Positions 56,521 through 64,000 of a stretch of 64,000 nt of DNA are shown one piece after another. The position numbers were made by a program, and so were the translations under genes. The stretch covers positions 579,425-643,424 of the forward strand of contig LNAC01000762.1 in NCBI GenBank assembly GCA_002007465.1, written 5' to 3'. Below the pieces are notes generated by a model. It saw nothing but the letters and a program-made list of their open reading frames with translations. It searched no databases and was not told the origin of the DNA. The stretch is from Ailurus styani. Taxonomy: Eukaryota; Chordata; Mammalia; Carnivora; Ailuridae. How positions within the stretch are numbered: position 1 is the stretch's first letter; each line of letters opens with the position of its first letter.

Positions 56521-57463
56521 GGCACTGGAGAGACACCAAGAACAGGCAGGCCTTGGCGGGGAACCATCCCTGAAAGGAGGCGACTGCCCGACAGGAGGCT
56601 CAGTTTGGGTCGTTTGCACAGAACCAGCTGGCTGGAGCTCGGGCCCAGGAGCCCAGACAGACAGCCCGGGGGGTCTGGACACCAGAGAGGGACAGACAGA
56701 GAAACTGGAGAATGCGGGACAGAGATCCCCAATAGAAGCGGGCCCCCCAGGGTGACCCCCAGATCATGTCAACCCCAGCCGGGTCCACAGGGGAGGCTCC
56801 AAACAACACATGTGTGGGGGAGATTCCAAGGAGCCCAGGAGAAGGCGGCAGCTGTGCCCCTCAGGAATGGTAGAGTCAGGATTTAAGACAAGCCACATTC
56901 ACCACCATGGAGAAGGAAAACGAACACTCTTCAGAGGAGAATAGCAGAATCGTGTGTCGAAGGGCTGTTGAAGCCCTACTGACTGGCCGGCATGGCCACA
57001 GGGCCACGTTTTCTGGGAAGCAGAAGGATGAGGGCCCCCATAAAGGGGTGCAATGTAAAGGTCCCTAGATTCTGCCTTCCCAGCTCTGATCTTCTGAAAA
57101 CCACACAGTTAAACAGCCTCGGCCCACGGCAAATGCCACATGAGATGCAGGAGGAAGCCCCTCCTGCCAGAGAAGGACAATGGGGCCCCAAGCAGACAGC
57201 AGAACGCAGAGGAAGGGCTTGATCCCCCAGCTGTTGGCCTCCTTGCCTACATCTGGGCCAACCGTCTCCTCTCGGGTCCCAGTCCAGCCTGGCGTCTATT
57301 CTGTCCCCCTGCCTACCTTCCAGTATCCCCCCGGTTTCCTGGCCCTACTGTGTCCTCTTCTCAAAAACACAGCCAAGCAACCTGATACGCTGCTGGAATC
57401 TAGAACCACCAGTGAGGGGCCCATCTGAACTAGTCCCTTAACCAATCCTGTCCTGACAGCTTC
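56521..57463. other. Unassigned intron sequence
   Basis: No gene or repeat recognised. Confidence 0.4.
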
Positions 57464-57479
57464 AAAAAACTTAGAATCA

Positions 57480-57675
57480 GGGGCGCCTGGGTGGCTCCGT
57501 CGGGTGCCTTGTCTGCCTTTGGCTCGTGTCATGTGGTCTCTGCATCCTGGGATCAAGCCCCATATCAGGCTCCCTGCTCATCGGAGAGCCTGCTTCTCCC
57601 TCTCTCTCTCCCTCTGCCCTCTCCCCTGCCCATGCTATCAAATAAATAAAATCTTTTTAAAAATTTTTTAAAAAT
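57480..57675 (+). mobile_element. Can-SINE
   Basis: Head GGGGCGCCTGGGTGGCTCCG, body CTTTGGCTCGTGTCATGTGG, tail ATCAAATAAATAAAATCTTT. Perfect target duplication AAAAACTTAGAATCA (57465 and 57676), so a young insertion. Confidence 0.97.
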
Positions 57676-57769
57676 AAAAACTTAGAATCATAGAAGCAGA
57701 GGTTCCTTCCAAAAGGAAACTTAGGAAGCAGGTCCAAGAAGCCATCACAAATGAACCATTAAAGAGGAG

Positions 57770-58050
57770 GGTGTACAAAGTACTTGGTGGGGTGTCCTGC
57801 CAGGCCTTCCTACACATTCACCATCAGGACCCACCCACGTTGCTCCTTTTCCCACTCGGCCTTTGGTTTCCTTCCCCGCATTTTATGTGGTCTGCGGTTA
57901 TGGGCTGTGCTTCAGCCCCACGGTCATCACCGGCCTTCCCCGGGAGAATGGGAGCTCCTGGAGGGCCAGGACCTTGCCCCCTCCGTCCCCATCCCCCCAG
58001 CCCTCAGACCAGGGCCGGGCCGAGTCAGACTCAAGCATCTGCCGAGTGCA
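57770..58050 (+). repeat. L2-like 3' end fragment
   Basis: GGGAGAATGGGAGCTCCTGG, AGGGCCAGGACCTTGCCCC and the preceding pyrimidine-rich text resemble the L2 3' end. Weak match. Confidence 0.45.
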
Positions 58051-59364
58051 GGAGGGGGCAAGCGCGGCCCGCACGGGTTAGGCGGCCTGCCCAAGTCACA
58101 GGCGGCCCAGGGCAAGGTCAGGGCCAAGCAGCCCCCTCGCCCCGCTCCAGGTTGGCGTCGCGGCTGCAATGGGAACGTTCTCCCCCAGCCTCAGAATCCG
58201 CTCTTGGTGCACAGCTGAGCGTCCAGGCCGAGCGGGATTATGAATGTGACCTGGGTGAAAGTTCTCGCCTCATTTAGCACCGAACAAAGCAGCATTAACG
58301 GCAGGCAGCGGCCCCCAGATTCCAGGGCACACACTCAGCCAATGACCTTCTACTAACCGCTCTGGGGGAGGGGAGGAAAAACGTCGCCTCGGGGTGTCAC
58401 CCGCCCCACTTCTGAGGCCTGCTCTGTGGTCTCCAGGTGCACAGGTGCGCGGGAGGGGGCACAGGGGGTTCGAAGTACTCACGCGGACATTTACCAGCGT
58501 CCTTACCCCTGACGGCAGCGAGGCAGAAGCCTCGGGGCAGGGTCCCCCCACCCCTCCTCTCCCTATGCACACACACACTCAACCAGAAAAGCTTCCAAAA
58601 CGCTTGAAATGCAGCTGCACACCACGTCTTTATTTATTTGTAGTCTAAGAGGAAAGAGGCATTTATATTTCTTCCTCTCTCTCCCAGCCCATCCAAAAAA
58701 GGAAGTACTATTTGAGGGCCATCTGATGTGACTGTGTCACTATTGATCAGGGGCTCAGCGGGGGCCGATGAATGTGCCGGAGATCACAGCAGAATCCTTC
58801 CTGCTCCTCACATGAAGGGGCTGGGTGCAAAATCATCGTGGTGACTTGTCTTTATGCTAATGCCATGCGCCTCTCTACAAGGGACAGAGGGTCGGACTGA
58901 ACCACCCAGCAAGCCCATGGGGAGGCTCTTTGGGATTCTTCTAGTCCATTAGTGGAAGCCTAGATGGGTTGGCCTGATTATTTCTCTTTATTATGAAGAT
59001 CTGAGGGATCTAGGGAAAGGGGAGAGAAAAGCCGTAAGTCAGGAAAACCACCGGCTCCCGAATGAAAGCCTCTGCTCCACATGAAAACCTGGCTCGCGGG
59101 CGAGCAGCAGAGGCCAGGAAGCACGTTCTGCTCTGCCCATTTGGGAGGCTTCTTTGGCCCGTGGGTTACTTCTCCTCTGGGGTGATAAAAAAGGACATGG
59201 GGGGGGGGGTTTCGCAGTGACAGCCAAGCAAAACACTGGCCCAGGCTATGTCCTAATTAAGTCACCAGCTATAACACAACCAGGTAAACCAGGAATGGGA
59301 AGATGAACAAGACCACGACATTAGAGGAAAAGTCAGACCCCAAGGACAGAGCGAAAGTGGCCAT
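58051..59364. other. Unassigned intron sequence; possible conserved block at 58640-58900
   Basis: No gene recognised. A G11 run lies near 59200. The block 58640-58900 is repeat-free and contains CTATTGATCAGG and TTTATGCTAATGCC. Confidence 0.4.
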
Positions 59365-59475
59365 CAAGGGCCATTTGATCCAAACCTTCATTTTACAGAA
59401 GACAAAACTGGGGCTCAGAGAATCGAAGCCCAGCTGTGAGGGGCAGGATCAGAACCCACGTGTGTCTCGCGACCG
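59365..59475 (-). repeat. MIR fragment
   Basis: CTTCATTTTACAGAAGACAA, AACTGGGGCTCAGAGAATCG and GGATCAGAACCCACGTG match the reversed MIR core and head. Confidence 0.83.
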
Positions 59476-59935
59476 CCCTACCCCCCACTCCCATATAGAG
59501 CCACAGGGTGAACACAGTCACTGCCCGCCAAGGCCTGGTTCACGACATTGAACTCAGGCGGAGCTGGATGAAGAGGCCTGTGCACGGGCACCCGAATGGT
59601 CAGAAGCTCAAAAACAAACCAATGAACCACCGCAGGGCAAGGGTAAAGGGACAAGGACTCACTCTCAGACTCCTCCAAGGACCTTGGGGATGGAACTGGG
59701 GAAATACAGAAGACCCTGGAGATGGTGCTGGAAAGAGTCCCCTGATTCTCCACATGAAGACAAAGACATTCACCCGGGGGAGCACCAGCATTCTGCCCCG
59801 GCTGAATTCTAAGTATTTAATCTCTCCAAGCCTTGGTTTTCTCCTTGGAACACAACCAGCATCTGAACTGCCTCAACGTCCAGGTTGTCCTAAGAATCAA
59901 AATTAGATAACCCAGATGAAAGTGCCATAGTTTCT
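59476..59935. other. Unassigned intron sequence
   Basis: Possible MIR remnant near 59800-59900; otherwise nothing recognised. Confidence 0.4.
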
Positions 59936-59950
59936 AAAATACCACATAAC

Positions 59951-60131
59951 TGGCATGCCTGAGCAGCACAGTCGGCGAAGCGTCTGCCTTCAGCTCAGGT
60001 CATGATCTCAGGGTCCTGGGATCGAGACCTGTCTCAGGCTCTCTGCTCAGTGGGGAATCTGCTCCCCCTCCCTCTGCGATCTCTCTTGCTCTTGCTATCT
60101 CTCAAATAAAATCTTTTCTAAATAAATAAAT
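59951..60131 (+). mobile_element. Can-SINE
   Basis: Diverged head TGGCATGCCTGAGCAGCACA, body CTGCCTTCAGCTCAGGTCAT, tail TCTCAAATAAAATCTTTTC. Target duplication AAAATACCACATAAC (59936) / AAAATAGCACATAAC (60132). Confidence 0.96.
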
Positions 60132-60334
60132 AAAATAGCACATAACCACAAAGACAGGATATTCTCTGTATCATTATGTTCTTGCTTTATGGGCCTACAA
60201 GGTGTTGAAGACACAGAATTTGTAGCTTTATAATAATTGCCTCCTAGATTCTCACAGACTAATGACCAGTCAAAGCAAAAGGTGATCCAACATGTCATGG
60301 AGTCAGTGGAAGGCAGAATCAAGAACTCAGTTCC

Positions 60335-60532
60335 AGGGCGCCTGGGTGGCTCAGTTGGTTGAGTGACTGCCTTCGGCTCAGGTCATGATCCCGGAGTCCC
60401 CGGATCGAGTCCCACATCGGGCTTCCAGCCCCACGGGGAGTCTGCTTCTCCCTCTGACCTTCTCTTTTCTCATGCTCTCTCTCACTCTCTCAAATAAATA
60501 AGATCTTTAATAAAAAAAAAGACAAAAAACAA
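60335..60532 (+). mobile_element. Can-SINE
   Basis: Head AGGGCGCCTGGGTGGCTCAG, body CTGCCTTCGGCTCAGGTCAT, tail CTCAAATAAATAAGATC. Flanks AGAACTCAGTTCC / AAAACTCGGTTCC give the target duplication. Confidence 0.96.
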
Positions 60533-60545
60533 AAAAACTCGGTTC

Positions 60546-61074
60546 CACGGGCTCAAACAGGAGTGAGGAGTGGAGGAGGGATCGCCAGGAACAGAGAGTG
60601 TGCCCGGGCCACATGGACAGCTGACAAACACCCTCAACCCTGCACCAGGAACAGCCATCACACATCTCCCTCCTGACTGACTGAGCTGTGACCGTCCCAG
60701 AGGCGGGAAGGCAAGAGCTCTAACCCACTCATCATTTATCAGCATCATGGAATAAAACCCCACAACCGAGTAAAATTTCCAGGTAACTGGCAGGTACCCC
60801 CATTGAAATACCCAAGTTTTCTCTATTTTGAACGGTCTTGAGTAGAATCTTCCTAAAATATATTATACTCTGCCGCAACAACGGAGATTGTGTAAGCTAG
60901 AACTGAACACTTTTCTTCAGGATTCAGAATAACCATTAAATACCTCATTTACTGTGTAAGTCCTATGGCAATGAGAACAGGCTCTGAATTACTATTATGC
61001 CTTCAGAGTCCTTGAGGCTGATTTTAGAATTGAATGCTTCCTACACTGTTAGTGGCAAGAATGGTAACAACAGG
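60546..61074. other. Unassigned intron sequence
   Basis: No gene recognised; AT-balanced from 60780 on. Confidence 0.4.
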
Positions 61075-61600
61075 CTATATATGCTTCTGTCTTTAACTGT
61101 CCCAAATACTCAAGAAAGTACTAGCAAGACAAATCCACCCACCTATAAAAAGGATTATACATGGTGACCAAGTGTGATTTATCCCAAGAATGTAAGGTTG
61201 GCTGAACACAGGACAGTTAACATACCACTTAATAAAATAAAAATCAAAAGCCATTCAACCAATCCAACAGAGAAGAAGTATTTGGTAAAATCTAATACCC
61301 TTTCATGATGAAAATACTCAACAAACTATGAATGGTAGGAAACTTCCTCCATCTAATAAAGGGTAATAAACCAACAAATGAACCCACAGCTATTATCATC
61401 ATCCTTAATGGTGACAGAGTGAACGTTTTTCCCCTAAGATCAGAACCATGTCAAGGAGGTCTGCCCTTATCACTTCTATTCAACATGATCTCGGGTTCTA
61501 GTCAGCCAATCAGGGGAGAAAAGAAATAAAAGGCATCCAGATTGGAGAGAAGTAGCCAAACTACCTATCTATAGGTGACATGATCTTGTATATAAAAAAT

Positions 61601-61603
<3 letters not shown>

Positions 61604-61644
<41 letters not shown>
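61604..61644. repeat. (AC)n microsatellite, about 20 units
   Basis: Uninterrupted AC run inside the L1 ORF2 remnant. Confidence 0.97.
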
Positions 61645-61646
<2 letters not shown>

Positions 61647-61680
61647 AGATTCAGTGAAGGAGTTAAAAATGAAAGTAAGA

Positions 61681-61874
61681 GAAACGCCTGCCTGGATGAC
61701 TCAGGCTGCTGGGTGTCTGCCTACGCTCAGGTCATGATCCCAGGGTCCTGGGATCCAGTCCCACATCAGGCCCCCTGCTCAGCGGGGAGCCTGCTTCTCC
61801 CTCTGCCTGCTGCTCCCCCTGGCTATGCGTGCGCATGCTGTCTCTCTCTGGCATATGAATAAAATCTTTTTTTA
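61681..61874 (+). mobile_element. Can-SINE, first of a direct pair
   Basis: Diverged head CCTGCCTGGATGACTCAGGC, body CTACGCTCAGGTCATGATCC, tail ATATGAATAAAATCTTT. Target duplication AAAAATGAAAGTAAG (61665) / AAAAATGAAATTAAG (61875). Confidence 0.95.
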
Positions 61875-61901
61875 AAAAATGAAATTAAGAAAACAATTCC
61901 A

Positions 61902-62097
61902 GGGGCGCCTGGGTGGCTCAGTGGATTAAAGCCTCTGCCTTCAGCTCAGGTCATGATCTCAGGGTCCTGGGATCGAGTCCCACATCGGGCTCTCTGCTCA
62001 GCAGGGAGCCTGCTTCCTCCTCTCTGTCTGTCTGCCTCTCTGCCTACTTGTGATCTCTCTGCGTCAAATAAATAAATAAAATCTTAAAAAAAAAAAA
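61902..62097 (+). mobile_element. Young Can-SINE, mustelid-type, second of a direct pair
   Basis: Head GGGGCGCCTGGGTGGCTCAG, body CTGCCTTCAGCTCAGGTCAT, tail GCCTACTTGTGATCTCTCTG then TCAAATAAATAAATAAAATC. Perfect 15-base target duplication AAGAAAACAATTCCA (61887 and 62098). Probably the youngest element of the window. Confidence 0.98.
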
Positions 62098-62315
62098 AAG
62101 AAAACAATTCCATTCACAATAGCATCCAAAGAAATACTTAGGAATAAACAAAAGAAGTGTAAGACCTATACACTGAAGCTTACAAAACACCTCCGTAAAA
62201 TTCAAGACCTAAATCAGCAGGAAGACTTCCCACGTTCCAATCCATATTCATGGATTGGAAGATTTAAGATGGAAACACTTCCCAGTTCATCTACGAATCC
62301 AATGCAACCTCTCCA

Positions 62316-63164
62316 TTAATATATATATATATTTACCTACAACCTATTTATAAACTAGCACTTCTAACATCAAACACGTGGGTTTTCCACACCAACTAAT
62401 CCTCCAGTTCTCTGCAAACGACAACTGGGTGCCCTACAATTTAATTCAATTGTGACATTCAGTATTCAGAGTTAGCACATGTGCACAGTTTAAGAGTTCA
62501 GCCCCACGAAACGGCCCCCCCACTTCAGAGGCTGGTCAGAACTCCCGAGCCTCCCATACTTCCCAACCATCTCTAAGTCAGGGATTCCCATGATCCCCTC
62601 ACAGGTCCAATAATTTGTTTTAACAGTCCACAGAACTCACGGAAACACTTCAGTTACTATTACCAAATCATCACAAAGGATACACAAAGGATCATCACAA
62701 AGGATCTGGAAGAGCCAGATAAAGAGGGACACTGGTATGTGGGAAGGAGCATAGAGCTCTAGGAAGCCTCTCTGGGCAGGTCACCCTTCCAGCACCTCAA
62801 TGTGTTAACCTACTTAGGTGCTCTCCAAACCCATTGTTTAGGGTTTCTGTGGAGGGTCCACTGGCCATTGAGACTGAATTCAATCTCCAGCCTCTCCCCC
62901 TTCCCCTAAGGTCAGGCTCAAAGTTCCAACCTTCCAGTTACATGGCTGGTGTGTCTCTCACAATCAGCCCCCACGCTGAAGCTCCTAGGGACCCACTAAG
63001 AGTCACTTCGTTAACGTCAACTCAGGGTAAGGTTGAAAGAGGCTTCTCACGAACAATGAAAGATGTTGTTCTCACCCTTCTCGTTGAGGAAATTCCAAGT
63101 GTTTTTGGGAGGTCTGGGTCAGGAAGCAGAGACCAAATAGATACTTACTGCATTACGGTATCAC
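62316..63164 (-). mobile_element. Old solo LTR (ERVL-like), inserted in L1
   Basis: GGGTTTTCCACACCAACTAA, AACTGGGTGCCCTACAATTT, TGATCCCCTCACAGGTCCAA, GAGCCAGATAAAGAGGGACA, CCACTAAGAGTCACTTCG and GAGGAAATTCCAAGTGTTTT run in the order of an old mammalian ERV LTR in reverse. The L1 picks up again at CAATCAGTTTTTCTTACAGA. No internal viral genes are present. Exact family and left border uncertain. Confidence 0.68.
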
Positions 63165-64000
63165 AAAATCCAATCAGTTTTTCTTACAGAACTTGATGAG
63201 CCTATCCTAAAATTCACGTGGAAATGCACGGGATCCAGAATAGCCAAAACAGTCTTGGAAAAGAACAAAGTTGTAGGCCTCGGACCTCCCAATTCCAGAA
63301 ATCACTGCATAACTACGGTAAACACTACAGGGTGGTACTGCTGCAAAGCTGGACATAAAAATCAATGGAATAAAATTGAAAGTCCAGAAATAAGTCCTTA
63401 AATTTATGGCCAACTGATTTTTGACAAGAGTGTCAAGACAATACACTGGAGAAAAATATGGTCTTTTCAACAACGGTGCCAGGACAACTAAATATCCACA
63501 CGCGAAAGAATGACGCTGGGTAAACACTACTACACACTACCACACTACTACTGGGTAAAGTTAACTCAAAACCTACCACACATCTAAGGGTTAAAGCTAA
63601 AAATTCTTAGAAGAAACCACAGGAGTAAATCTTCATGAGCTTAGATCAGGCAACGGTTTCTTAGGACACCAAACGCACTAGCAGAAGAAAAATAAACTGG
63701 ACTCAAAGTTAAGAACACTTGTGCTTCAACGGATACATCAAGAAAGTCAAAGGACAACTGGTGTAATGGAGAAAATATTTACAAGTCATATCTGAGAAGG
63801 GACTTTACCCAGAATACAAGTCTAACAATAAAAGACAAACAACCCGCATAAAGAATGGACAAAGGATATGAAGAGACATTTCTCCCCAAAAAGATAAATG
63901 GCCAATAAGCACGTAAAAAAATGCTGAATCATGAGTCATTAGGGAACTGCAAATCAACGCTACAATGAGATGCACTTCACACCCACCAGGATGGCTAAAA

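Larger units (their letters stand above)
51624..64000 (-). other. NOS1AP: Intron upstream of the exon (probably NOS1AP intron 1), 3' part
   Basis: Inferred from gene direction. It holds L2, L1 and SINE insertions, a CpG-rich patch at 53030-53480 and possible conserved blocks, with no other exon recognised. The preceding exon lies beyond the right edge of the window. Confidence 0.85.
61075..64000 (+). mobile_element. L1 (ORF2 3' half), interrupted by two SINEs and an LTR, continuing past the window
   Basis: ATGGTGACCAAGTGTGATTT near 61160, AAGGAGGTCTGCCCTTATCA near 61454, TTCACAATAGCATCCAAAGA near 62115 and AAAATTCACGTGGAAATGCA near 63209 are consecutive pieces of an L1 ORF2. Multiple stops show it is dead. 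Antisense to NOS1AP. The outside limits of the insertions are at 61681-62097 and about 62316-63164. Confidence 0.93.

Noticed and set aside
714..62097. tRNA-like heads of the Can-SINEs as functional tRNA genes
   Set aside because: They are diverged tRNA-derived SINE heads with attached bodies and poly-A tails; no intact cloverleaf was found.
62316..63164. Provirus with coding capacity
   Set aside because: Only LTR-like sequence is present, with L1 on both sides; no gag, pol or env text was seen.
1..64000. Prokaryotic-type systems (CRISPR, operons, phage, toxin-antitoxin)
   Set aside because: The sequence is mammalian intron; tandem repeats are microsatellites without spacers, and no bacterial-type genes exist.

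Overview
The window is nuclear DNA from a carnivoran mammal. About 25 tRNA-derived Can-SINE (SINEC) copies with poly-A tails and target-site duplications show this directly. The youngest copies (about 5890, 10575, 27703 and 61902) carry a 3' body with the phrase GCCTACTTGTGATCTCT followed by AATAAA-rich tails. I associate that phrase with weasel-family (mustelid) genomes rather than dog; the species itself cannot be read from the window.

The only coding sequence I can support is one 72-nt exon on the minus strand at 51552-51623. It translates to a 24-residue piece beginning [12 protein letters not shown] and ending AAMRRIR, flanked by a consensus acceptor (polypyrimidine tract and CAG) and donor (GTGAGT). 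I recognise it as part of the phosphotyrosine-binding (PID/PTB) domain of NOS1AP (CAPON), the adaptor of neuronal nitric oxide synthase, probably exon 2. The gene therefore runs right to left: 51624-64000 is the end of the upstream intron (probably intron 1) and 1-51551 is the start of the downstream intron (probably intron 2). No other gene, RNA gene or processed pseudogene was recognised.

The rest is intron filled with interspersed repeats of several ages: ancient MIR and L2 pieces, hAT-type DNA transposon fossils (MER20-like, MER5-like and one more), MLT1-type LTRs, old and middle-aged L1 3' ends, and Can-SINEs. Ten of the eleven L1 pieces lie on the plus strand, antisense to NOS1AP, as expected if sense L1s are removed from introns. 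The right edge (61075-64000) is a nested stack: an L1 interrupted by an (AC)n tract, two adjacent Can-SINEs and an old LTR. Microsatellites include (GA)n at 4771, (TGAA)n at 29266, (GA)n at 40463 and (AC)n at 61604.

Non-repeat stretches hold a few AT-balanced blocks dense in homeodomain, GATA and octamer-like words that could be conserved intronic enhancers, two CpG-rich patches (17160-17340 and 53030-53480), and a canonical G-quadruplex motif at 15865. These are candidates only. I found no evidence for a new biological system. Repeat family names come from pattern recognition, boundaries are approximate (tens of bases for old elements), and no database search was possible.
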